Below, piece after piece: positions 18,870 through 26,954 of a stretch of DNA of 64,000 nt. Every line of letters starts with the position of its first letter. Position 1 is the first letter of the stretch. The position numbers were made by a program, and so were the translations under genes. Under the pieces are notes generated by a model. It searched no databases. It was not told the origin of the DNA and saw nothing but the letters and a program-made list of their open reading frames with translations. This DNA comes from an uncultured bacterium (lineage in GTDB: Bacteria; Acidobacteriota; Aminicenantia; Aminicenantales; CALLJL01), in assembly GCA_938092135.1 (NCBI GenBank), contig CALLJL010000001.1, positions 62,001 through 126,000 on the forward strand. Reading direction: 5' to 3'.

Positions 18870-20390
18870 GTGCCGCTAAAGAGTCAGGATAGAATAATCG
18901 GGGTTTTGAACGTGGAAAGCCCGAAGCTTGAGGCTTTTAATTCCCAGGAACAAAGGCTTATTGAAACGTTAGCTGATGTGGCTTCAGTTGCCCTGAGTCG
19001 AGCTGAATATTTTAATCTCCTTTTGGAAAGTCAGGAACGCTTTGAGCATTTGGCCACAAGCTCGCCTGATATTATTTATCGTCTTCGCCTGCATCCTGAG
19101 GTTCGATTGGATTATATCAGCCCGGCAGCAGCTAAGATAACAGGCTATAGAAGCGAGGATTTCTATTCTGACCCAGAGCTTTGGTTCAAGATTGTTCATC
19201 CTGAGGATCAACCAAAAATTAAGGCTTTGTTTGAAAATAATGAGTCATTCAATCGGCCGGTAGAAATAAGATGGATTCGGAAAGATGGTCAGGTTATCTG
19301 GGGAGAGCATATTAATATTCCTTTATATGATAATTCAGGAAATATTATTGCCTTTGATGGTATCGCCCGCGACATAACCGAACGCAAGCATACCGAAGAA
19401 AAAATTCAAAGAACCCATAACATCTTGCTATCATTGCTAGATAATGTCGATGATGTTATCTATGTGGCTGATATGGACACCTACGAGATTCTTTTTGCCA
19501 ACTCATATACTAAAAAGCTTTTTGGCCGAGAACTTGTCGGCGGCCTCTGCTATAAAGAATTTCAAAATCTAGACTCCCCCTGTTCTTTCTGCACCAATGA
19601 CCGAATAAAAGCTCTCAATTATGTTCCCTATTACTGGGAATATACTAACCCAATTACAAAAAGAGATTATTATATTGTCGATCGAGTTATCCGCTGGCCT
19701 GATGGGCGGGACGTTCGCTTTGAAATTGCTCGCGATGTAACTGAATTAAAGATTCGGGAAAGACAGCTTCGTCAATATGCTGAAAAAATCGAAAGTCTTT
19801 TGAATCAGGTTGTCATTGCCTTTTCCTCAGCCATGGAGTTTCGCGATCCCTATACAGCCGGGCATCAGCGCCGGGTGGCTGAACTCAGCTGGGCTATTGC
19901 TCAGGAGCTGGGCTTATCTGAGGAGCAATTGCAGGGATTGAGGGTTGCGGCCTTACTTCATGATATCGGAAAAAGTCTTTTTGTGCCCACTGAAATCCTG
20001 AGCAAACCAGGCCGATTGACCGAGTGGGAGATGGCTCTGGTTAAGGTACATCCCCAGGCCGGTTATGAGGTTTTAAAAAAAGTTGACTTTCCCTGGCCGG
20101 TCGCCGAGATTGTTCTCCAGCACCATGAGCGCCTTGATGGTTCAGGTTATCCTCAAGGGTTAAAGGGGGAGGAGATTCTTTTTGAAGCCAGAATTATTGC
20201 GGTGGCTGATGTGGTTGAGGCCATGAGTTCCCACCGTCCCTATCGACCTGCTTTGGGAGTTGATAAAGCATTAGAAGAAATCGAATCTCAGAAGGGCCGT
20301 CTCTATGACCCCCAGGTAGTCGAAGCCTGCTGGCGAGTCTTCTCCCGGGGCTTTACTTTTCCTTCAATTCTCAAACCAGAATCTAAATAA
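18870..20390 (+). CDS. GAF/PAS/HD-GYP c-di-GMP phosphodiesterase, 3' part of the interrupted gene
   Basis: In frame with 17448-18785. The GTG at 18870 is only the first possible restart; GAF sequence begins right after the TGA at 18783. It contains the end of the GAF domain (VPLKSQDRIIGVLNVESP), two PAS modules (YRLRLHPEVRLDYISPAAAKITGY and VIYVADMDTYEILFANSYTKKLFG, the second with a Cys-rich CSFCT insert) and a C-terminal HD-GYP domain. That domain has AGHQRRV, LHDIGK (about residue 361) and HHERLDGSGYP (about residue 417), the signature of cyclic-di-GMP phosphodiesterases. With the upstream part the full protein would be about 980 residues. If the TGA is real, the downstream piece may or may not be made. 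Confidence 0.85.
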   Translation: MPLKSQDRIIGVLNVESPKLEAFNSQEQRLIETLADVASVALSRAEYFNLLLESQERFEHLATSSPDIIYRLRLHPEVRLDYISPAAAKITGYRSEDFYSDPELWFKIVHPEDQPKIKALFENNESFNRPVEIRWIRKDGQVIWGEHINIPLYDNSGNIIAFDGIARDITERKHTEEKIQRTHNILLSLLDNVDDVIYVADMDTYEILFANSYTKKLFGRELVGGLCYKEFQNLDSPCSFCTNDRIKALNYVPYYWEYTNPITKRDYYIVDRVIRWPDGRDVRFEIARDVTELKIRERQLRQYAEKIESLLNQVVIAFSSAMEFRDPYTAGHQRRVAELSWAIAQELGLSEEQLQGLRVAALLHDIGKSLFVPTEILSKPGRLTEWEMALVKVHPQAGYEVLKKVDFPWPVAEIVLQHHERLDGSGYPQGLKGEEILFEARIIAVADVVEAMSSHRPYRPALGVDKALEEIESQKGRLYDPQVVEACWRVFSRGFTFPSILKPESK

Positions 20391-20681
20391 GAATTTAAAG
20401 GGGGCAAAAGCGAGCCTTAATCCTTTGCCTTATGTCTTTTAACTCCCTGGAAAATTTGACCGACCCAACCGATTTTCCCATCTGAGCGAAGAAATTAATG
20501 GAAAGCCAGAAAGAAAAGAGCGGATAAAATTTAACTATTCCTGTGCGTAAAGAATCATTTTCGGGCATATTCACTATTCCAACAAAATCTAAGGACATAA
20601 AGATATCAGGGCTTATCTCACCTAAGTTCTTTGGCCTGAGTGGATTTTATAAAGAAAAATGGTAAAATAATTTAGATTAAA

Positions 20682-21131
20682 ATGTTATCAAAGGGCAAAT
20701 CATCCTGGAGGAATAAATTCATTTATCTTGATCATCCGGCCGATGCTAAATTTCAGGCCTTTGGTCGGACTTTAGAAGAAGCCTTTGCTCATGCTGCTCT
20801 GGCCGTTGTTTCCTTGATGTGGGAGCCCGAAAAAGTAAAGAAAAGGCAGCGCCGGACTGTCCTTGTTCAGGGAAAAGATCTCGAGCAACTGCTCTTTAAA
20901 TTTCTGAGCGAAATTCTTTATCTTTTTGAGGCCAAAGGATTCTTGCTGGCTGAAGCTGAAGATGTGAAAATTTTCAAAGGGGAAAATGGTTATTCTCTTC
21001 AGGCTGTTTTCAACGGCGATAATCTTAATAATAATTATGTTATTTTTGGCGAAGTCAAAGCTATTACCTATCACGATATGATTATCCGTCAAAATGAGGA
21101 AGTTTTAATTCAGGTTGTGGTCGATATGTAG
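20682..21131 (+). CDS. Archease, RtcB activator
   Basis: A 149-residue protein with FIYLDHPADAKFQAFGRTLEEAFAHAALAVVSLMW, KDLEQLLFKFLSEILYLFEAKGF and the C-terminal EVKAITYHDM, the archease fold and length. Archease promotes guanylylation and turnover of the RtcB RNA ligase, whose gene follows 11 bases downstream. This neighbourhood is a known pairing and supports both calls. No Shine-Dalgarno is visible before the ATG. The 290 bases upstream hold no gene. Confidence 0.88.
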   Translation: MLSKGKSSWRNKFIYLDHPADAKFQAFGRTLEEAFAHAALAVVSLMWEPEKVKKRQRRTVLVQGKDLEQLLFKFLSEILYLFEAKGFLLAEAEDVKIFKGENGYSLQAVFNGDNLNNNYVIFGEVKAITYHDMIIRQNEEVLIQVVVDM

Positions 21132-21142
21132 GAGGTGGGAAA

Positions 21143-22564
21143 ATGGAATTAAAAAAGATAAATGATTATACCTGGGAAATTCCAAAACAAGGAGAAATGC
21201 GGGTACCGGCCATTATTTATGCTTCGGAAAGGCTCCTTGAAACAGTTAAAAAAGACCAAACTCTTCAACAGGCTAAAAATGTAGCCTGTCTTCCGGGGAT
21301 TCAAAAATATTCTTATGTTATGCCCGATGGTCATCAAGGCTATGGGTTCCCCATTGGTGGAGTGGCCGCCTTTGATTTGGAAGAAGGGATTATCTCGCCT
21401 GGTGGTGTTGGTTATGACATTAATTGCGGCGTGAGGTTGCTAAGGACTGATTACCGGGAAAAGGATATTTCGGCCAAAAGGAAGGAACTTTTGGCTGAGA
21501 TTTTTAAAGAAGTCCCGGCTGGCGTGGGTAAGGGTGGAATTACTAAGCTCAGCCGAAGTGTCCTTATGGAAATTCTGGTTAAAGGAGCCGAATGGGCGGT
21601 TGAAAATGGTTATGGAACAAAGGAAGATCTATGGCTGACTGAAGAGAATGGCCGAATGAAAGATGCTGATCCAAGCTATCTTTCTTCCCGGGCCCTCGAA
21701 AGGGGAATTCCTCAGTTAGGCACCCTTGGTTCAGGGAATCATTTTTTAGAGATTCAGAAAGTTGAAAAAATCTACAATCTGGAAATTGCTAAGGTTTTTG
21801 GAATTGATGAGGAAGGTCAGATTCTTGTTATGATTCATTGTGGGAGCCGTGGCCTAGGCCATCAGGTGGCGACAGATTTTATTGAGTTAATGGAAAATAA
21901 AATTGGAATTAAGGGGCTGCCTGACCGGGAGCTCATCAATGCGCCTATAAAATCTCCCCTTGGCCAACAGTATTATAAATCTATGTGTGCAGCTGTGAAT
22001 TATGCCTTTGCCAATCGGCAGATGATTGCCCATTGGGTTAGAGATGTCTTTGCTAAGGTCCTAGGTAGTTCGGCTGGAATGCGTCAAATTTATGATGTCT
22101 GCCATAACGTAGCCAAAATTGAAAAACATAAAATCGATGGTAAGGAAAAATTGGTTTGCATCCATCGTAAAGGAGCTACCCGTAGTTTTGGCCCTGGCCG
22201 ACCAGAAATCCCCGAGATTTATCGCCCCTATGGTCAGCCAGTCATTATTCCCGGAAGTATGGGCACAGCCTCTTATATTCTCGTGGGTACAAAGGAGGCT
22301 GAAGAGCTCAGTTTTAGTTCGACAGCCCACGGGGCCGGCCGAGTCATGTCAAGACATGAGGCTCTGCGCCGTTTTCGGGGCGAACAGATAAGAGACCAGC
22401 TTCTGGCTAAGGGAATTGAATTGCAATCAACGAGCCTTAAAGGCGTAGCCGAGGAGGCTTCAGCCGCCTATAAAGATGTTGATGAAGTTGTTCGAACTTC
22501 TCACGAAGTAGGCATCGGTCGCCTTGTGGCCAAAGTGGTTCCCTTAGGCGTTATGAAAGGGTAA
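21143..22564 (+). CDS. rtcB: RNA-splicing ligase RtcB
   Basis: GTP- and Mn-dependent ligase joining 2',3'-cyclic phosphate and 5'-OH RNA ends. The 473-residue protein carries MPDGHQGYGFPIGGVAAFD, GGVGYDINCGVRLLRTD (metal-binding Asp and Cys), GTLGSGNHFLEIQ, IHCGSRGLGHQVATDF, the histidine region YDVCHNVAKIEKH, and STAHGAGRVMSRHEA containing the GMP-accepting histidine. An AGGAGG ribosome site is present. It is likely co-transcribed with archease. Its role may be tRNA splicing or RNA repair. Confidence 0.97.
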   Translation: MELKKINDYTWEIPKQGEMRVPAIIYASERLLETVKKDQTLQQAKNVACLPGIQKYSYVMPDGHQGYGFPIGGVAAFDLEEGIISPGGVGYDINCGVRLLRTDYREKDISAKRKELLAEIFKEVPAGVGKGGITKLSRSVLMEILVKGAEWAVENGYGTKEDLWLTEENGRMKDADPSYLSSRALERGIPQLGTLGSGNHFLEIQKVEKIYNLEIAKVFGIDEEGQILVMIHCGSRGLGHQVATDFIELMENKIGIKGLPDRELINAPIKSPLGQQYYKSMCAAVNYAFANRQMIAHWVRDVFAKVLGSSAGMRQIYDVCHNVAKIEKHKIDGKEKLVCIHRKGATRSFGPGRPEIPEIYRPYGQPVIIPGSMGTASYILVGTKEAEELSFSSTAHGAGRVMSRHEALRRFRGEQIRDQLLAKGIELQSTSLKGVAEEASAAYKDVDEVVRTSHEVGIGRLVAKVVPLGVMKG

Positions 22565-22621
22565 ATTGACAAAAAATAAATTGGCTGTTAGAAATAAGTC
22601 ATTTTTCTCTGAATAGGCTCT

Positions 22622-23113
22622 TCAGGTAATTACCTTATCGATATCCCTTTCAGCATAATCCTCAAATTGAAGGGCCAAAGTATATTCGCTTTGAAGCATC
22701 AGAAAATGAGATTTTTCTACTCGGCTTAAATATTGTAAGAGCCTCTTTTTCTCTCCTTTAATTCGGCGGCTTAACCGGGCATAAAAAGTTTCAGCCGACC
22801 TTTCAGCTTTCATAGCCTGTTCAAGAAGATCGACTAGGCTGCTTGAAGGTTTGATAACTACTGAGGGAAGCAATTTCTCTTCAGTTTTAGGTGGGATTAG
22901 AAGTTTTTCCTTGGGGTAAGAAGCAGCAAAAAGATTTTTTAGAGCCTTCTCATGTTTTTTTTCTTCAAAAGCCAAGATTCTTATCTTTTCACGAAGTAAG
23001 GGATTTTTTAAGCGGCGAGCAAGCCGCTGGTAGACATTGTGCGAATCAATTTCAGCCCTTATGGCTAGGCCTAAAAGCGTTTTTAAAGAAGTGCGGGCAA
23101 GGTTAATCATCAT
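22622..23113 (-). CDS. Rubrerythrin/ferritin-like di-iron protein, paralogue 3
   Basis: A 163-residue protein with LAIRAEIDSHNVYQRLARRLKNP, EEKKHEKALKNL, KAERSAETFYARLSRRIK and EKSHFLMLQSEYTLA. This is the same double-hairpin ExxH pattern as 1077-1529 and 12229-12735. AAAGGAG precedes two successive ATGs; either could start it. It is convergent with rtcB and followed upstream by the GWxTD lipoprotein gene on the same strand. Confidence 0.8.
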   Translation of the reverse strand: MMINLARTSLKTLLGLAIRAEIDSHNVYQRLARRLKNPLLREKIRILAFEEKKHEKALKNLFAASYPKEKLLIPPKTEEKLLPSVVIKPSSSLVDLLEQAMKAERSAETFYARLSRRIKGEKKRLLQYLSRVEKSHFLMLQSEYTLALQFEDYAERDIDKVIT

Positions 23114-23253
23114 TTACTCCTTTTTAATTTTAAAAGATTTTTCAATTTTAAATTGAAGATCGATTTAAATTTAAAAATGAGCTCCATTACTTTGGCAAAT
23201 CGCTTTATAGCCGCTTTGAAAATCTCGTTTACCAAGCTTTTGAAAAAGAAATT

Positions 23254-24342
23254 TCATTTTACTTTGATTAATCGCCACTTGCGCAGACTCGCTTGGCTGA
23301 CCTGGTCTTCAACCTTAAAATAGACTTGGTTTTCTCCTCTTCCTACAGGCACGGTTAATGAATCAATTAGATTTTCATTTTGTCGAAATTTATTTTTAAC
23401 TCCTTCAAGGTTTAAGGTTTCTTGGTATTGTCTCTCAGAACGAAAGACTTCCTTGCTTTGGCTCAATCGGCTTTCTACCGAGACTCTCAATGAATATCTC
23501 CATAGTTCCCCCTGCTGGCCAAAAGCAACTCCTCTAAAAGGAATAGATATAATGAAAGTGGCGAGGGGATTTCCTTTTTCATCTTTAAATATTTTGTCCA
23601 GATTAATGGAAAAATCAGGAATTCCGGGGATGGGCATCTCCGAAACGTTATCCATCACTTCGCCGATTCTTTGATAATAGAGAATGTTTGGGTCGAAGCT
23701 ATAATAGGAAATCATGGACATGGGTTTAATGGTTATATCTGAAACCAGTTTATAATCCTTTGTTCCTTCTGTGGCCACAAAAACTAAACGGAGTGGGCCG
23801 GAGAAATAATCAGGATACTGATTATAGACCCAGATTTCGCTTGACCTTTCGGTAACTGTTCCTTCTTCGAGAATATTTGAGCTCAATTCCCTTTTTGATT
23901 CTCCAAATTCCGTCGGGGTATCGCCCATGGATTTTTTGATAACGTCAGTCGGGGGCCCAAGGAGAATGTAAATACGACCACGATCAGTTTTCCAGCCAGG
24001 GATGCCGGCTTTAAAGGCTTTATCAGCAATGGCCAGGCGGGTATAATAAGCTTGGCGAAATTCGTTAATTTCAGTCTCAGGATTAGGATCACGGCGCCGC
24101 CAGAAGGCCTCAATGAATTTTCCCCTATCTTCAGGTGGGATTTCCCGGAAGATTCTTTCTTCCTGAGGAGTAATGATATAGCTAATTTGTTCTAGGAACT
24201 GTTGGGCAGCCGGATCAAGGGGAGGAACAATCATTGGCGGTTGAACACAGGAGAAGATAAATAAAAAAAGAAAAAGATAAATAAGTGGCTTCAAATAAAG
24301 CTCATGAAGATAAATTAATTTTTTATTGTCCTTTAGCCTCAT
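23254..24342 (-). CDS. GWxTD-domain lipoprotein
   Basis: A 362-residue protein. A hydrophobic N-terminal segment ends in FIFSC, a likely lipobox, so it is probably lipid-anchored and periplasmic. It carries FREIPPEDRGKFIEAFWRRRDPNPETEINEFRQAYYTRLAIADKAF followed by GIPGWKTDRGRIYILLGPPTDV, the diagnostic GWxTD-domain motif. The C-terminal half is beta-rich. The domain's function is not known to me. It is most abundant in Acidobacteriota and relatives, which is why this gene guides the taxonomic guess. Confidence 0.88.
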   Translation of the reverse strand: MRLKDNKKLIYLHELYLKPLIYLFLFLFIFSCVQPPMIVPPLDPAAQQFLEQISYIITPQEERIFREIPPEDRGKFIEAFWRRRDPNPETEINEFRQAYYTRLAIADKAFKAGIPGWKTDRGRIYILLGPPTDVIKKSMGDTPTEFGESKRELSSNILEEGTVTERSSEIWVYNQYPDYFSGPLRLVFVATEGTKDYKLVSDITIKPMSMISYYSFDPNILYYQRIGEVMDNVSEMPIPGIPDFSINLDKIFKDEKGNPLATFIISIPFRGVAFGQQGELWRYSLRVSVESRLSQSKEVFRSERQYQETLNLEGVKNKFRQNENLIDSLTVPVGRGENQVYFKVEDQVSQASLRKWRLIKVK

Positions 24343-24460
24343 CGTTATTCTTTTAATATATTTTCCTACAGTTGGCTTTTTTCTTCAACTTAAACTTTTT
24401 ATAGCAGGTTAAATTTTCGCCTCTTTATGGGAAGAGCAGATCTGATGGAAAGAAATGCTA

Positions 24461-24489
24461 TTGACAAACTTTTAGCCTCTTTCTATAAT
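24461..24489 (+). promoter_or_regulatory. Perfect-consensus sigma70 promoter upstream of the redox block
   Basis: TTGACA (24461-24466), exactly 17 bases, TATAAT (24484-24489). Both boxes and spacing equal the consensus. The predicted start is at about 24496, directly on the ATG at 24497. It is the only clear promoter before the gene block that begins at 24915. Confidence 0.85.
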
Positions 24490-24496
24490 AGATAAT

Positions 24497-24931
24497 ATGA
24501 AAATATCATCATATAATCATAGTTTTAAAATGAGCCTGAAATTGGCAGCAGCCCGGCTACTAAGTTCTGATGCTTCCTTTTTAAATTTTTCCCCAGTTAT
24601 GATTTTTTATTCGTTTCAAAGAAAAGCTATTAGTCGGATAATGATGCCGTCAGCCCGACCAACTGATCTGGTCGAAATTACTCGATTAAGGCTGAATCGA
24701 AGAAAATGGTCTGATAAGAGTTATGCTGTTCTGGAGAGAGGGGCAGATGAAGGTCCTTTTTTCTATGAAGAGGGGATTTATAAGGCGTACCTTATGGAAA
24801 GAGGAAGGAATGAGAGACTGAAAGGGCACTTTATCTCTACCGATCATCAGATAGAGCTAGGTTTTTTTCCCATTGGTCTTAAAAAAGAAAAAATGAATAT
24901 TTCTGGAGGAAAACATGTCTTATGTCACTGA
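24497..24931 (+). CDS. Uncertain 144-residue ORF, or leader of the following operon
   Basis: The frame opens exactly at the predicted transcription start, so it would be leaderless, and it overlaps the CoA-binding gene by 17 bases. The product is basic, rich in Arg, Lys and Ser, with no family I recognise and no clear signal or membrane segment. It may be a real leaderless gene. Alternatively the 418 bases may be an untranslated leader with regulatory structure in which the frame is open by chance. Codon use is less like the neighbours than that of the next gene. Confidence 0.3.
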   Translation: MKISSYNHSFKMSLKLAAARLLSSDASFLNFSPVMIFYSFQRKAISRIMMPSARPTDLVEITRLRLNRRKWSDKSYAVLERGADEGPFFYEEGIYKAYLMERGRNERLKGHFISTDHQIELGFFPIGLKKEKMNISGGKHVLCH

Positions 24932-25322
24932 CATTTTGAAAGAAAAAAAGGTCTTTGCTGTCGTTGGAGTTTCTGGAAACAAAGAAAAGTATGGTTATGA
25001 AATCTTCCGAACCTTACTCGATGCTGGATACAAGGTCTATGCCATCAATCCTAAATATGACTCGATCGATGGCCATCCCTGCTACCGATCTCTGCGTGAC
25101 CTTCCCGAAATACCTGAGGTTGTCGTTACTGTTGTCCCCCCAGAAATTACCGAGAAGGTTGTTGATACCTGCCTCGAGCTGGGAATTTCGACCATCTGGA
25201 TGCCGCCAGGCTCCTGGTCTGATCTGGCCGTCAAAAAATGCGAAGAAAACCAGGTGAAAACCGTCCATGACGTTTGCCTGGTTTTTGCTATTAAATCATT
25301 TAAATATAAAGGAGGTAATTGA
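24915..25322 (+). CDS. CoA-binding (YccU-type Rossmann) protein
   Basis: A 135-residue single-domain protein. It has VFAVVGVSGNKEKYGYEIFRTLLDAGYKVYAINPKYDSIDGHPCYRSLRDLPEIPEVVVTVVPPEITEKVVDTCLELGISTIWMPPGSWS, the stand-alone CoA-binding Rossmann fold. GGAGG lies about 7 bases before the ATG. The stop is directly followed by the start of the HdrA-N-like gene. Members of this family often lie in redox operons of anaerobes; the ligand and role here are unknown. Confidence 0.88.
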   Translation: MSYVTDILKEKKVFAVVGVSGNKEKYGYEIFRTLLDAGYKVYAINPKYDSIDGHPCYRSLRDLPEIPEVVVTVVPPEITEKVVDTCLELGISTIWMPPGSWSDLAVKKCEENQVKTVHDVCLVFAIKSFKYKGGN

Positions 25323-25685
25323 ATGTCCATAAAACCAAGGTTCATTATGTGTATCTGCACGGGTCAATGTCCAGGGTTTAAATCCCTTGACTTGTGGGAA
25401 CTGGTCAATACCGTGCGCCGGGAGATGGACGTGGAATACGCTATTGTCCATCCCCAACTCTGCGTCGATGACGGGGAAAGGTTCCTGAAAGATTATATTA
25501 AAAATGAGGGGGGCATTTATATTATTGGAGCCTGTGACCCGAAGATGCAGAGAAAGATGATGAAGGAGGCCTTCCAAGAGGTAGGCGCAGACTTCGAAAA
25601 GCAGGTAATTGCTCTTGATCTGAGAAATTTGTCCACCGAAGAGGCGATTAAGCGAGTCCGGGAAGCCGTGGAAGCCCTGAAATAG
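25323..25685 (+). CDS. Stand-alone HdrA N-terminal-like Cys protein, copy 1
   Basis: A 120-residue protein. RFIMCICTGQCPGFKSLDLWELVN, VHPQLCVDDGERFLKDYIK, IYIIGACDPKMQRKMMKEAFQEVGADFEKQVIALDLRN follow the layout of the N-terminal domain of heterodisulfide reductase subunit A (CxCxGxC, then C...GE.F...I, then ACxP..Q...F..A). The FAD and ferredoxin parts of HdrA are absent. It abuts the CoA-binding gene and is followed by a ferredoxin gene, so it may be an electron-transfer adaptor. A second copy lies at 36783-37169. Confidence 0.7.
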   Translation: MSIKPRFIMCICTGQCPGFKSLDLWELVNTVRREMDVEYAIVHPQLCVDDGERFLKDYIKNEGGIYIIGACDPKMQRKMMKEAFQEVGADFEKQVIALDLRNLSTEEAIKRVREAVEALK

Positions 25686-25722
25686 TTCAATGGACTTCGC
25701 AACGTGCCGGGAATCGCAGATT

Positions 25723-25755
25723 GAGGGCAGGGGAGGTCAAAACCTCCCCGCCCTC
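25723..25755 (+). other. GC-rich stem-loop between the HdrA-N-like and ferredoxin genes
   Basis: GAGGGC, a bulged A, GGGGAGGT, loop CAAA, then ACCTCCCC and GCCCTC form a 14-bp stem. There is no U-tract directly after, so it is more likely an RNA-processing or stability element, or a partial attenuator, than a simple terminator. The next gene has its own AAGGAGG. Confidence 0.65.
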
Positions 25756-25791
25756 TCCTGGAAATGCTTTTAAATCCAAGGAGGCAAGGAA

Positions 25792-26094
25792 ATGTTTAAA
25801 GTACCCCGCGAATTAATTCCTTGGTATCCCACGATTGATGAGGACAAGTGCATTGGCTGCGGCGAGTGCTTTGATTTTTGCAAAAATGGCGTTTTTGAGT
25901 GGGATGAGGAGAAAAATTGTCCGAAAGTAGTTAATCCTTTTAACTGTGTCGTCGGCTGTAGCGCCTGTCAGAATCTCTGCCCCCAAGAGGCCCTTTCCTT
26001 CCCCTCGATGAAGGAAATCACACAAATAATTAAAAAATATCATGAGCAACAGGCGAGCGGCCAAGAAATAGACAAAGAGGTCAAAAAAAACTAA
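25792..26094 (+). CDS. 2[4Fe-4S] ferredoxin
   Basis: A 100-residue protein with two cluster motifs, CIGCGECFDFC and CVVGCSACQNLCP, separated by a longer loop (KNGVFEWDEEKNCPKVVNPFN). The second site has three residues between the first two cysteines. The C-terminal Lys/Glu-rich helix ends KEVKKN. Candidate electron donor or acceptor for the HdrA-N-like protein upstream. Confidence 0.9.
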   Translation: MFKVPRELIPWYPTIDEDKCIGCGECFDFCKNGVFEWDEEKNCPKVVNPFNCVVGCSACQNLCPQEALSFPSMKEITQIIKKYHEQQASGQEIDKEVKKN

Positions 26095-26128
26095 AAGGAG
26101 TTTCCTTGAATTTTTTAAAAAGAATCAA

Positions 26129-26482
26129 ATGAATAAAAAAGAAAAGCGTGAAATTCTTCCTCTTTGGGCTAAGGAGGCAGAAAAATTGAATATCATTCAA
26201 GCCTGGGACGGTGTGACCAGCGTTGGCCAGGATGGCCATAGGGTGGTAGAAATAATGCCAACGCTTGACTTTGACCAGGCCGATATCGAGGTCGAGGGCA
26301 TTGTTTCGAAGATGGCCGCAAAAGCTTTGGGTGTCCATGAATTTAATATGACGGAGCTTAATCTAAGTCAGGAGAGCCTTTATTTAGCCCGGTTTTCACC
26401 CTGCGATAAGGTCAAGAGTGATGCGGATGCTGTACTGGCTGCTGGAGAAAATAGATTTAGCTGGTCAAGGAGCTTAGAGTAA
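26129..26482 (+). CDS. Conserved-looking small protein of unknown function
   Basis: A 117-residue soluble protein. It has EKREILPLWAKEAEKLNIIQAWDGVTSVGQDGHRVVEIMPTLDFDQADIEVEGIVSKMAAKALGVHEFNM and one cysteine (SPCDK). No family is recognised and no membrane segment is seen. A weak ribosome site and its place in the co-directional block with ferredoxin before and the AhpD-like gene after support it being real. Confidence 0.6.
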   Translation: MNKKEKREILPLWAKEAEKLNIIQAWDGVTSVGQDGHRVVEIMPTLDFDQADIEVEGIVSKMAAKALGVHEFNMTELNLSQESLYLARFSPCDKVKSDADAVLAAGENRFSWSRSLE

Positions 26483-26516
26483 AAAATTCAATTCCTGAAA
26501 ATAAGGAGATAGAGAA

Positions 26517-26954
26517 ATGACTAATAAAGCAAAGGCGGGCAGAATTACTGAGGTGAAGAAAAATAAGCTCCTCAAGAGTCTAAGGTCGTTTAGTGAAGAA
26601 TTCGGAAAGGTTCTCGATCCAGTCGCCTTTTTGAAAGAGAAAAATCCAGAATTGTGTGCGGCTTTTTTGGAACTCCATGAACTAACACTCAATGAAGGCG
26701 CGGTCTCCAAGAAACACAAGTTTTTGATTCATGCGGCTGTGACCGCTTCCCAACATGACCGGGAAACGACCGCCATGCACCTTATTGGAGCCATTAAAGC
26801 CGGAGCCAGGGAGGATGAACTCCTGGAAACAGCTTTCACGCTGATTCCGGTTGCCGGGATGCCGGCATTTGCCGTCTTTTTGGCGGCCTGGCAGCAAGTC
26901 CGGCAGTTAGCTTTAAATCAGACTAGAAAAAGGAGGAAAAGCTATGGACGATAA
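26517..26954 (+). CDS. Carboxymuconolactone decarboxylase/AhpD-like protein without CxxC
   Basis: A 145-residue helical protein. The KHKFLIHAAVTASQHDRETTAMHLIGAIKAGAREDELLETAF segment matches the CMD/AhpD core. The region where AhpD carries its redox CxxC reads SQHDRETTAMH instead, keeping only the histidine. So peroxiredoxin-type thiol chemistry is unlikely and a decarboxylase-like or structural role is more probable. An AAGGAGA ribosome site is present. It overlaps the DUF169 gene by 11 bases, indicating coupling. Confidence 0.75.
   Translation: MTNKAKAGRITEVKKNKLLKSLRSFSEEFGKVLDPVAFLKEKNPELCAAFLELHELTLNEGAVSKKHKFLIHAAVTASQHDRETTAMHLIGAIKAGAREDELLETAFTLIPVAGMPAFAVFLAAWQQVRQLALNQTRKRRKSYGR

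Noticed and set aside
22565..22621. Terminator between convergent rtcB and the ferritin-like gene.
   Set aside because: No stable stem with a U-tract could be found.
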